Shown here in pieces: positions 15,425-23,176 of a stretch of DNA of 64,000 nt. Numbering within the stretch: the stretch's first letter is position 1; every line of letters begins with the position of its first letter. The DNA comes from Fusibacillus kribbianus. GTDB lineage: Bacteria > Bacillota > Clostridia > Lachnospirales > Lachnospiraceae. The DNA lies in the NCBI RefSeq assembly GCF_030053595.1, contig NZ_JASGBQ010000010.1, positions 1 through 64,000 of the forward strand, written 5' to 3'. The translations under genes were made by a program, and so were the position numbers. The notes below the pieces were generated by a model that was not told the DNA's origin, did no database searches, and saw only the letters and a program-made list of their open reading frames with translations.

Positions 15425-16207
15425 TTATCGCATCATCTCCTCCCTTTTGACTGCTTCATAGAATCGTCTGATCTGCTCTGTCACCGTTCTCTTTCCAAAG
15501 CTTATGACTTCACCGCCTTGGCCGATGATTTTTGAAACCGGCATGATCCCCATGAGAGAATTTGTCAGAAATGCCTCTGAGAAGCTTCCCAGTTCCTCCG
15601 GAAGGATCACCGCCTCGCCGGCCATTCCATGCTCCAGAAGCACCCGTCGGACCACCCCCGGCAAAAGACCGCAGGACACCTTCGGTGTTGCCACGGTTCC
15701 GTCCTTTCCCACAAAGAAAAGATTGGATACAGCACCCTCGCACAGCTCATTTCTCTCATTTAAAAACAGCGGCTCGTCGATGCCGGTTTCCTTTGCCCGC
15801 CGTTTCTCCAGAATGCAGTCCCCGTAATTCAAAGATTTGATATAAGTAAAAGGCGAGGTGGAATTTCGCCTGATTTCCGAAACAGCAGCCTGAAAGCCCT
15901 GTACATAATGGGCCTCCGTATACGGATTTCCCCGCTCCAGAAAAAGAATATTTTTCTGCGACACCACAATTTTCAAAGCTCCCCGATCCACAGGATGCGT
16001 ATCCAGCCAGGAATCCACCTGCCCGGCTGTGACAAAGAGCGCTCCGTTTCGGGCTCCATCTGAAAGGCCCAGGGTTTTGAGCGCCTGTCCGAGGCGTTCC
16101 AGATGCTCCTTTAAAAACAGCGGGCGATTTTCTTCCACCGCAATGGTTTCAAAAGCTCCAAGTCCAAAATAATATCCGTCATCCGGCTCGATCATTCCCC
16201 TCTTCAA
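15425..16207 (-). CDS. pabC: Aminotransferase class IV, likely aminodeoxychorismate lyase (PabC)
   Basis: A 260-residue PLP fold-type IV enzyme. Its place in a pab operon makes 4-amino-4-deoxychorismate lyase the most likely activity, giving p-aminobenzoate and pyruvate. Visible features are DGYYFGLGAFET at the start, the IKSLNYGDCILEKRRA segment with the PLP lysine, and DEPLFLNERNELCEGAVSNLFFV near the middle. Branched-chain or D-amino-acid transaminase is the alternative for this fold. Its start codon overlaps the stop of the GNAT gene by four bases, showing translational coupling. The order is pabAB, remnant, GNAT, pabC. Confidence 0.82.
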   Translation of the reverse strand: MKRGMIEPDDGYYFGLGAFETIAVEENRPLFLKEHLERLGQALKTLGLSDGARNGALFVTAGQVDSWLDTHPVDRGALKIVVSQKNILFLERGNPYTEAHYVQGFQAAVSEIRRNSTSPFTYIKSLNYGDCILEKRRAKETGIDEPLFLNERNELCEGAVSNLFFVGKDGTVATPKVSCGLLPGVVRRVLLEHGMAGEAVILPEELGSFSEAFLTNSLMGIMPVSKIIGQGGEVISFGKRTVTEQIRRFYEAVKREEMMR

Positions 16208-16971
16208 ATGTCCGTTCCTCCAAAAAAATCATATGCCCGGTAAGGATGAGCCATATGATATCCCAGCTTTTCGGCAAGTCCCACCGAATAGAGCGTCCTG
16301 GCATCCCAGCTGGGGTAAAGCCCCCGGTCCAGGCACGCGAGGATCAGTGCTGCACAGCAGGCATAGGCCAGTCTCTTTCGCCTGTGGGATTCTTCCGTCA
16401 CAACCTCGATTTCAATTCCATCCAGACAAGTGGAATAGGAAGAAGATCCCGCCGCCGGCTTTCCGTCTTTGAGCGCCAGAACTCCCAGACCCAACCGGCT
16501 GAAGGTCTCATAATCCGGATAATTTGCCACAAAATCCCGGCTCCACTCCTCCCTCCGGCACACTTCATAAAGCTCCTCATCAATGAACCTTAATTGATAG
16601 CCGGAAGGCAGAGACGCTGCTGCCTTCTTCAGCTTTTCCCGGTCAAAGATCCCCGGCTCTTTTTTTATGGCATAACGGGTCACCGGTTTTACCCGCTCTC
16701 CAAAGCAGCTCTCGATAAGCTCTTTCCATCCTTCCGTCACCGGGACCAGAATATGAAATTCTCTGTCCGATTCCAGGCGCAAAAGCTCCTGCTCCGGCTC
16801 TCCGGCAAGGAAACTGAAATCTCCCAAAATGGCTCTCGCCGCCGTCGGCTGCAATTGATCATTTCCATAGACCTGACCCATGATACCCTGCAGACAGGAA
16901 CGCAGGGAACCGTCCTGCCATCCCTCATATAAATACGCCGCATGCTTTGGTTCTTTCAGTCTGGCGATCAT
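16204..16971 (-). CDS. GNAT family acetyltransferase
   Basis: A 255-residue protein. The N-terminal half is a poorly conserved helical/beta domain. The C-terminal half is a GNAT fold with acetyl-CoA segment EIEVVTEESHRRKRLAYACCAALI, then WDARTLYSVGLAEKLGY. The closest match in memory is the clostridial GNAT group with an N-terminal extension. Acceptor unknown. It has a GAGGAGG site before the ATG. It overlaps the old stop codon of a decayed membrane-protein gene upstream and is coupled to pabC downstream, so its presence in the PABA unit is either accidental or for an unidentified modification. Confidence 0.83.
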   Translation of the reverse strand: MIARLKEPKHAAYLYEGWQDGSLRSCLQGIMGQVYGNDQLQPTAARAILGDFSFLAGEPEQELLRLESDREFHILVPVTEGWKELIESCFGERVKPVTRYAIKKEPGIFDREKLKKAAASLPSGYQLRFIDEELYEVCRREEWSRDFVANYPDYETFSRLGLGVLALKDGKPAAGSSSYSTCLDGIEIEVVTEESHRRKRLAYACCAALILACLDRGLYPSWDARTLYSVGLAEKLGYHMAHPYRAYDFFGGTDI

Positions 16972-17124
16972 ATCCGTTTTGCCTCCTCATACCGTTTTTT
17001 CGCTGTATTTAAGAAAACCAGGAACAGAACCGATGAAATCCGGTATGAGACCGATAGTGAAATCCCCGAAATTCAGATTAAAATCCAACAGAACAAGCAA
17101 AAACCCAACAAAAAGCTTTCCCAT
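16968..17124 (-). pseudogene. Decayed small membrane protein gene
   Basis: A strong GGGAGGAG site precedes an ATG at 17124. The product begins MGKLFVGFLLVLLDFNLNFG and continues to GLIPDFIG, the N-terminus of a clostridial multi-helix family as I remember it. It then loses homology and stops at 16987. A second frame gives AKKRYEEAKRI with a stop at 16968-16970, overlapping the GNAT start as ATGA. That looks like the original C-terminus. An internal deletion plus frameshift therefore removed the middle of the gene while preserving coupling to GNAT. Confidence 0.55.
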
Positions 17125-17211
17125 ACATCTCCTCCCTCACTGGTCCTGGCGTCGGTAGACAGAAAGCAGCAGGCCTCTGTTATCCGACACTGTTCTGTGC
17201 CCATTATACCA

Positions 17212-19194
17212 TCACTTGAGCGCCTCCACAAGAGCTCTGGCCTTCTGCCAGGTCTCCTCATATTCAAATTCCGGCTCCGACTCGCAGGTTATGCCTCCTC
17301 CTACGCCCAGATGGTAGCTTCCGTCCTTATAGACCAGCGTGCGGATCACAATGTTCAGATCAAGGCAGCCGTCCAGGGTCAGATAACCCATGGAGCCTGT
17401 GTAAAGTCCCCTTCTTCCCCGCTCCAGCTCATCGATGATCTCCATGGAGCGGATCTTCGGCGCCCCGGTGATGGAACCGCCGGGGAAGGCTGCCCCGATC
17501 AGGTCCATCACATCCCGATCCTTTTGCAGAGTACCGGTAATAGTGGACACCAGGTGAAATACTGTTGCATACTCTTCAATGGCAAAAAGCTCTGGCACCT
17601 TCACCGTATTCTTCTCACAGACCCGGCTCAGATCATTCCGTTCCAGATCCACGATCATGAGAAGCTCGCTCCTGTCCTTTCCGGAATCCACAAGCTCTTT
17701 TCTGAGAGCCTCGTCCTCTTCCTTCGTGGCCCCTCTTTTTCTCGTTCCCTTGATAGGTCTGGTTTCAATATATCCCTTTTTCATTTTCAGGAACCGCTCC
17801 GGCGATGCAGACACCACCTGAAAATCTCCATACTGGAAATAGCCGCCAAAGGGCGACGGATTGATCCTTCGGAGCTTCAAAAAGGTCTCATACGGCTCCT
17901 TTTTGCTTTTCAGGACCAGCTGTCTCGTCAGGTTGGTAATGTAAATATCCCCCTCCACGATATAATGCTTCATGTCCTCCACTGCCTTCAGATATTCCTC
18001 CTCGGTGGAGTCTGCCTTCACCTCAACAGAAAAACCTTCCGTCTGAATACCGTCCTCCTGTTCCTCATGAAGCGGATCACGCCCCTGTTCCCAGGCCCCG
18101 ATCAACGCCTCCAGCTCCGAAAGCCCCTGTTCTGCCGGACAGGTACGGCCGCCTGCCACCAGAAATACCTCCTTTGCACTATGATCTTCAATCAGATAAT
18201 TGTCATAAAAATTCCAGACTGCCTCGGGAATCAGCTCCTGTTCATCGGGAAAACGGCTCGAGATCCCCTCTTTTCGCCTTCCATAATCGTAGGTAAAATA
18301 TCCGATGGCTCCGGAGATCATCGGAAGAGCCGTAGGATTTTCTTCCCGGTTTTCCGCCAGATAACGCTTCAGGAAGGATTCCAGTGTCTCATCGGCTGCT
18401 TCCCCGTTGACATACAGCTTTTTCTCCTTCCGCAGAGTCAGATAGGGCTTTCTTCCGATGATGGAGAATTGTCCCAGTTCATTCTGCAGGGAGGAATCCA
18501 GAAAGACCGCCTGATCCTCTTCTTTGAAAATTTCAAACAGCTCTGCCAGAGGACGGTAAGGTTCCAGCTTTTTTATCCTGGTTCTGCCTGATTCCTTCTT
18601 CTTTCGCGTTTTCCACTCCTCACAGATCTTCACAAAATTGTGTAAAAGCTCATGACCGTATTCTGTGAGCACTGCTTCCGGATGAAACTGAACCCCGTAT
18701 ACCGGAAGGGTTTTGTGAGAAATGGCCATGATGACCCCGTCATCAGTCCTGGCATCCACCTTTAGCACCTCCGGGAAGCTTTTTTCCGAAACCACCAGGG
18801 AATGATATCTTGTCACGGAAAAGGCCAGGGGAAGTCCGGCAAACAATCCCGTTCCGTTGTTTGTGACGGCTGACACCTTTCCGTGCATGGGACAGGTGCC
18901 CTTCTCCACAGCTGCCCCGTATACATGACCGATGACCTGATGACCCAGACATACGCCGAGTATGGGAACCCGGCCGGCAAACCGCTCCACCACCTGACAG
19001 GAAATCCCGCAGTCCGCCGGACTTTTCGGTCCCGGAGAAATCAGGATTCCGTCAAGCCCGTCCCGGAGCAGCTTTTCAATTTCCTTCAGAGAGATCCTGT
19101 CGTTTCGCACCACCAGGACCTCCTCACCAAGCTCCCGCAGATATGCGTAAAGATTATAGACAAAAGAATCATAATTATCGATCATCAGATACAT
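17212..19194 (-). CDS. pabAB: Aminodeoxychorismate synthase, fused PabA-PabB
   Basis: A 660-residue fusion. Residues 1 to about 190 are a class I glutamine amidotransferase (DNYDSFVYN, ISPGPKSP, GVCLGHQVIG with the nucleophile Cys, HPEA). The rest is a chorismate-binding domain (PIKGTRKRGAT, ELLMIVDLERNDLSRVC, FPGGSITGAPK, GVGGGITCESEPEFEYEET). It converts chorismate plus glutamine to 4-amino-4-deoxychorismate for folate. PIKGT marks PabB rather than anthranilate synthase, though I cannot exclude the latter fully; pabC nearby supports PabB. The frame is open upstream to 19374, but AAGGAG lies seven bases before the ATG at 19194, so that is the start. The leader has an intrinsic terminator. 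Confidence 0.9.
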   Translation of the reverse strand: MYLMIDNYDSFVYNLYAYLRELGEEVLVVRNDRISLKEIEKLLRDGLDGILISPGPKSPADCGISCQVVERFAGRVPILGVCLGHQVIGHVYGAAVEKGTCPMHGKVSAVTNNGTGLFAGLPLAFSVTRYHSLVVSEKSFPEVLKVDARTDDGVIMAISHKTLPVYGVQFHPEAVLTEYGHELLHNFVKICEEWKTRKKKESGRTRIKKLEPYRPLAELFEIFKEEDQAVFLDSSLQNELGQFSIIGRKPYLTLRKEKKLYVNGEAADETLESFLKRYLAENREENPTALPMISGAIGYFTYDYGRRKEGISSRFPDEQELIPEAVWNFYDNYLIEDHSAKEVFLVAGGRTCPAEQGLSELEALIGAWEQGRDPLHEEQEDGIQTEGFSVEVKADSTEEEYLKAVEDMKHYIVEGDIYITNLTRQLVLKSKKEPYETFLKLRRINPSPFGGYFQYGDFQVVSASPERFLKMKKGYIETRPIKGTRKRGATKEEDEALRKELVDSGKDRSELLMIVDLERNDLSRVCEKNTVKVPELFAIEEYATVFHLVSTITGTLQKDRDVMDLIGAAFPGGSITGAPKIRSMEIIDELERGRRGLYTGSMGYLTLDGCLDLNIVIRTLVYKDGSYHLGVGGGITCESEPEFEYEETWQKARALVEALK

Positions 19195-19240
19195 GAACAT
19201 TCTCCTTTTTATGGAATCCAATCTGTCTCCCTGCAGAGAG

Positions 19241-19292
19241 AAAAAAAGCCGGAAACAAATGTATGGTCTCTCACCACACATCTGTTTCCGGC
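19241..19292 (-). terminator. Terminator in the pabAB leader (candidate attenuator)
   Basis: GCCGGAAACA (19248-19257) pairs with TGTTTCCGGC (19283-19292), with further ATGT/ACAT and TGG/CCA pairing inside. On the minus strand seven T follow. It lies about 47 bases before the pabAB start and 80 bases after a predicted promoter, so it may control read-through into pabAB as well as ending glyS transcripts. Confidence 0.75.
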
Positions 19293-19376
19293 AGTCTTCT
19301 CTTTCCGTCTGCAGCATCCGGCTGCAGGGCTTCTGCGCTCCGTCACCTCTGACAGCCGCTGGAAAAAGGCACACCT

Positions 19377-19405
19377 TATATAAGTTTTATCTCTTAAAAT
19401 GTAAA
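19377..19405 (-). promoter_or_regulatory. Promoter of pabAB at the 3' end of glyS
   Basis: On the minus strand TTTACA (19400-19405) and TATATA (19377-19382) are 17 bases apart, overlapping the last codons and stop of glyS. It would produce a leader of about 175 nt before pabAB. Confidence 0.55.
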
Positions 19406-20782
19406 CTTGTCTGCGAAATATGCATCCAGCTCTTCAATGGGAACACGAACCTGCTCCATGGAATCGCGGTCGCGGACGGTCACTGCATGGTCCGTCTCAG
19501 AATCAAAATCGTAGGTCACGCAGAATGGAGTACCGATCTCATCCTGTCTTCTGTAACGCTTTCCGATGTTTCCTCTGTCATCAAACTCGCAGTTGTACTT
19601 TTTGCAAAGCTGTTCATAAACCTTGAACGCACCGTCGTTTAACTTCTTGGAAAGAGGCAGAACGCCGATCTTTACAGGTGCCAGCGCCGGATGGAAATGA
19701 AGTACGGTACGAACATCGCCGCCCTCCAGAGTCTCCTCATCGTAAGCACTGCACAGGAAGGCAAGAGTCACACGGTCAGCACCCAGGGAAGGCTCAATGA
19801 CATAGGGAATATATTTTTCCTTCTTCTCATCATCAAAATAGCTCATATCCTCACCGGAAGTATTCTGATGCTGCGTCAGATCGTAATCGGTTCTGTCTGC
19901 GATACCCCAGAGCTCGCCCCAGCCGAAGGGGAACAAAAATTCCAGATCTGTGGTTGCCTTGGAGTAGAAGCAAAGCTCCTCAGGAGAATGATCTCTGGCT
20001 CTCATCTCGTCATCCTTCATGCCAAGGGACTTCAGCCAGTTGATGCAGTAGGATTTCCAGTAGGAGAACCACTCCAGATCGGTGCCCGGAGCACAGAAAA
20101 ATTCCAGCTCCATCTGCTCAAACTCTCTTGTACGGAAAGTAAAGTTTCCGGGAGTGATCTCATTGCGGAAAGACTTTCCGATCTGGCCGATGCCGAAGGG
20201 AATTTTCTTTCTGGAGGTACGCTGTACATTCTTAAAGTTTACGAAAATACCCTGAGCAGTCTCAGGTCTTAAATATACGGTATTCTTGGCATCCTCGGTC
20301 ACACCCTGGAAGGTCTTGAACATCAGGTTGAACTGACGGATATCAGTGAAATCATGCTTGCCGCAGCTGGGGCATGCAATCTGATGCTCGTCGATATAGG
20401 CCTTCATCTCCTCCTGGCTCCAGCCGTCCACGGAGCCCTCGATGGTAATGCCGTTTTCTTCCATATAATCCTCAATGAGCTTGTCGGCACGGAAACGCTC
20501 CTTGCAGCTCTTGCAGTCCATCAGCGGATCGCTGAATCCGCCCAGATGACCGGAGGCCACCCAGGTCTGAGAATTCATCAGGATCGCACAGTCCACACCC
20601 ACATTGTAGGGATTCTCCTGAATGAATTTCTGCCACCAGGCCTTCTTCACATTATTTTTCAGCTCCACACCCAGATTGCCGTAATCCCAGGTGTTGGCCA
20701 GGCCGCCATAGATCTCGGATCCGGGGTACACAAACCCGCGGGATTTGGCCAGGGCCACAATTTTTTCCATCGTCTTTTCCAT
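19394..20782 (-). CDS. glyS: Glycyl-tRNA synthetase, homodimeric class II type
   Basis: A 462-residue enzyme of the alpha2 type, which attaches glycine to tRNA-Gly. Motifs include [20 protein letters not shown] at the N-terminus, a zinc-like [15 protein letters not shown] pair, and [10 protein letters not shown]. Class II motif 2 follows ([34 protein letters not shown]), then the [10 protein letters not shown] region of motif 3. The C-terminus is the anticodon-binding domain. Length is normal. It is the last gene of the long mtaB-to-glyS series, 27 bases after a lipoprotein gene. A tRNA-Gly gene lies at 39.6 kb. Confidence 0.95.
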   Translation of the reverse strand: MEKTMEKIVALAKSRGFVYPGSEIYGGLANTWDYGNLGVELKNNVKKAWWQKFIQENPYNVGVDCAILMNSQTWVASGHLGGFSDPLMDCKSCKERFRADKLIEDYMEENGITIEGSVDGWSQEEMKAYIDEHQIACPSCGKHDFTDIRQFNLMFKTFQGVTEDAKNTVYLRPETAQGIFVNFKNVQRTSRKKIPFGIGQIGKSFRNEITPGNFTFRTREFEQMELEFFCAPGTDLEWFSYWKSYCINWLKSLGMKDDEMRARDHSPEELCFYSKATTDLEFLFPFGWGELWGIADRTDYDLTQHQNTSGEDMSYFDDEKKEKYIPYVIEPSLGADRVTLAFLCSAYDEETLEGGDVRTVLHFHPALAPVKIGVLPLSKKLNDGAFKVYEQLCKKYNCEFDDRGNIGKRYRRQDEIGTPFCVTYDFDSETDHAVTVRDRDSMEQVRVPIEELDAYFADKFTF

Positions 20783-20809
20783 AATCTCTGTCCTCTTTCT
20801 ATTGTCTTT

Positions 20810-21448
20810 CTATTTAAATACAATATAGCTGACGCTTCCTGCGGGAGTCGTCACGGTACGCTTTCCGTCCACAGTCACACCGGTGCTCACAAACTGTATC
20901 GTTCCCTCCACCTGCATGGTGACAGGGCCCTCCACGATCACTACAGGATTGCTGTCCTTCTTTGTAACCCCATCCAGAGTCACATCCTCCCCCTTGGCGT
21001 TTTTAAAGGTTCCCTCAAGGGTCGTTTCGCCGACGGTGGAAAGCTCCAGCCTGTTGATCCCACCTTCCGTTCCGGCAGTTCCCGTAAAGGTCAGGTAATC
21101 TCCGCATCCGGCATATTCCAGAAACAGGGAAGCAGTTCCCTTGTCCACCTTCAGAGAATTCACCTTGACAGGAAGGACCGTATCCTTATCCTTTTCATCC
21201 GCATAAGCCTCAGCAGGGGCTCCCTTTGCGGAATTGTATGCCTTCACAGCATTCTCCACATATGTTTTCAGTTCATCTTCGCTGTAATTGCTTCCCTCGA
21301 AGGGCTCCATATCCGCGCTGATGACCGTTCCGTCCTTCTTTACATAAATACTGCTGGTCTCCGGTTCAAACTTTATCTTTCCGCAGCCGGCAAAAACAGT
21401 CATTACCACCGTCATGATCAGCAAAAGACCTGTTACTCTTTTTTTCAT
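20810..21448 (-). CDS. Predicted lipoprotein of unknown function
   Basis: A 212-residue secreted lipoprotein. The start has a run of Lys/Arg, a hydrophobic stretch GLLLIMTVVMTVF and the lipobox AGCG, so the mature protein would be anchored at Cys. The remainder is beta-rich and hydrophilic: SSIYVKKDGTVISADMEPF, later VKVNSLKVDKGTASLFLEY and a repetitive Gly/Thr-rich C-terminal half. I do not recognise a named domain. The ATG at 21448 is preceded by GAGGAGGAG; the earlier ATG has no such site. It lies between recO and glyS in the same direction. Confidence 0.8.
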   Translation of the reverse strand: MKKRVTGLLLIMTVVMTVFAGCGKIKFEPETSSIYVKKDGTVISADMEPFEGSNYSEDELKTYVENAVKAYNSAKGAPAEAYADEKDKDTVLPVKVNSLKVDKGTASLFLEYAGCGDYLTFTGTAGTEGGINRLELSTVGETTLEGTFKNAKGEDVTLDGVTKKDSNPVVIVEGPVTMQVEGTIQFVSTGVTVDGKRTVTTPAGSVSYIVFK

Positions 21449-21538
21449 GATTCTCCTCCTCATAACAGACTTTAATCATTGTACCTTGTTTCGAGGATAT
21501 TTTCAATATGTTTTCTTACGGTAAAGTATAAGATTTTA

Positions 21539-22228
21539 TTACGAAACTATTATATTTATGCTGTTCAGCACCTCTTCCGACTTAAAGCTTCTTGTAATAT
21601 AGCGGGCCTTGTTCTTTGCCGCAGCCTTCAGAAGCTCTTCGAGGACAGGCTCCGACAGGGCAAAGGTAAAAAGCTTTTCCACCGGAGTATTGATGATAAA
21701 ATCAACGGCATACCTTGCAGTGCCGCTCAGCAGAGCAAACAGGCTGCCGTCAAAATCCCCGTTCATGGCCATCATGCGAAGCTCGTAGACAAGACGGACC
21801 AGCCGGTTATCAAGGCTCTCCTTTGGCAGAGCGCGAAGAGCCTGATAAAGAAGCTTCAGGGTCGAAAACTCATCCCCGTTTTCCCTGGAATAATAATCTG
21901 CAAACTCCAGAAAATAATATCCCAGATACACATACTCCACGCTGGAGGTGACTTCCTCGAAATAATTGGTGATGGAAAGCTGCTTTAACGTGTAGGAGCT
22001 CCTTCCCTCATACAGGGTAAAGGTTCCGAAGCAAAAAGGGCGGATTCCGGCAATCAGCGGACTGTTCTGTCTTCTGGCTCCCCTGGCAAAGGCATGGAGC
22101 TTCCCTCTTTCTCTGGTGAGAATCACGACCCGCTTGTCATATTCTCCCACCGGAGACGCCGAAAGGACAATGCCCGTCACCTGTATGAGATTGTCGCCGC
22201 CGTCTGCACCGAATCCTCCTGCCACCAT
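21539..22228 (-). CDS. recO: DNA repair protein RecO
   Basis: A 229-residue RecO, which loads RecA at gaps with RecFR. The OB-fold N-terminus is visible (IQVTGIVLSASPVGEYDKRVVILT, then RERGKLHAFARGARRQNS), followed by the helical domain with EYVYLGYYFLEFADYYS and RLVYELRMMAMNG. The zinc-binding Cys set found in some RecO proteins is not evident, and the C-terminus is slightly short. The start could be the ATG at 22228 or the GTG next to it; GGGGAGG is close before both. It follows era by 14 bases, a common pairing in Firmicutes. Confidence 0.9.
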   Translation of the reverse strand: MVAGGFGADGGDNLIQVTGIVLSASPVGEYDKRVVILTRERGKLHAFARGARRQNSPLIAGIRPFCFGTFTLYEGRSSYTLKQLSITNYFEEVTSSVEYVYLGYYFLEFADYYSRENGDEFSTLKLLYQALRALPKESLDNRLVRLVYELRMMAMNGDFDGSLFALLSGTARYAVDFIINTPVEKLFTFALSEPVLEELLKAAAKNKARYITRSFKSEEVLNSINIIVS

Positions 22229-22242
22229 TTTCCTCCCCGGCT

Positions 22243-23142
22243 TTACATATCCTTATGATATCCGTAATTCTTCAGATACGTATCGTTGTCCCTCCACTCT
22301 TTTCGGACCTTGACCCAGAGCTTTAAATTCACTCTGGCTTCCATCATCTTTTCAATGTCATAACGGGCACTGCTTCCGATCTTCTTGAGCATAACACCGC
22401 CCTTTCCGATGATGATGCCCTTATGGGAATCCTTCTCACAGACGATCTCCGCCTCAATGTCAAAAAGACCGTCCTCCCGCTCCTTCATTTTTTCAATGGT
22501 CACCGCGATCCCGTGGGGAATTTCATCCTTCAGACAGCGAAGGGCCTTCTCCCGGATGATCTCCGCTGCGATCTGCCGCATGGGCTGATCTGTCACCGTA
22601 TCCTCGTCATAATACTGGGGGCCGCAGGGCAGATATTTCATCAGCACCTCCAGCACCGTATCCAGATTGGAATTTTTAAGGGCCGATACGGGAATGATCT
22701 CCGAGAAGGGATACACCTTTTCATACGCACCAATATAAGTCAGCACCTTTTCCTTCTCTACCGTATCAATTTTGTTGATAACAAGCACCACCGGCACCTT
22801 CACCTGTTTCAGAATTTCCACAATATGCTGCTCGCCTGCACCTATGTAGGTGGTGGGCTCCACCAGCCAGAGGACCACATCCACCTCTTTCAGGGTCCGC
22901 TCTGCGGCTCCCACCATATATTCTCCCAGTTTGTTTTTCGCTTTATGGATTCCGGGGGTATCCAAAAATATGATCTGGCCCCTGTCATCAGTGTAGACCG
23001 TCTGAATCCGGTTTCTGGTGGTCTGTGGCCTGTCCGAAGTAATGGCGATCTTCTGACCGATCAGATGGTTCATCAGAGTGGATTTTCCCACATTTGGCCT
23101 GCCTATGAGCGCTACAAAGCCCGATTTTTTTGTGTATTCCAT
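22243..23142 (-). CDS. era: GTPase Era
   Basis: A 299-residue GTPase that binds the 3' end of 16S rRNA and helps 30S maturation. The P-loop GRPNVGKST is at residues 14-22, and DTPGIHKAKN (G3) and NKID (G4) follow. The C-terminal KH domain is visible as IVCEKDSHKGIIIGKGG. Length is standard. It lies between the M16C peptidase gene (34 bases) and recO. Confidence 0.96.
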   Translation of the reverse strand: MEYTKKSGFVALIGRPNVGKSTLMNHLIGQKIAITSDRPQTTRNRIQTVYTDDRGQIIFLDTPGIHKAKNKLGEYMVGAAERTLKEVDVVLWLVEPTTYIGAGEQHIVEILKQVKVPVVLVINKIDTVEKEKVLTYIGAYEKVYPFSEIIPVSALKNSNLDTVLEVLMKYLPCGPQYYDEDTVTDQPMRQIAAEIIREKALRCLKDEIPHGIAVTIEKMKEREDGLFDIEAEIVCEKDSHKGIIIGKGGVMLKKIGSSARYDIEKMMEARVNLKLWVKVRKEWRDNDTYLKNYGYHKDM

Positions 23143-23176
23143 ATTGACTCCTTTTTCCGCATCAAGCTTTTTTTCG

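Noticed and set aside
16942-18591. 549-residue plus-strand frame over pabAB
   Set aside because: Antisense of a clear PabA-PabB gene; no ribosome site and unlike any protein.
19195-19374. 60-residue N-terminal extension of PabAB
   Set aside because: Lies in the leader with the terminator hairpin; the AAGGAG site and the family start both point to 19194.
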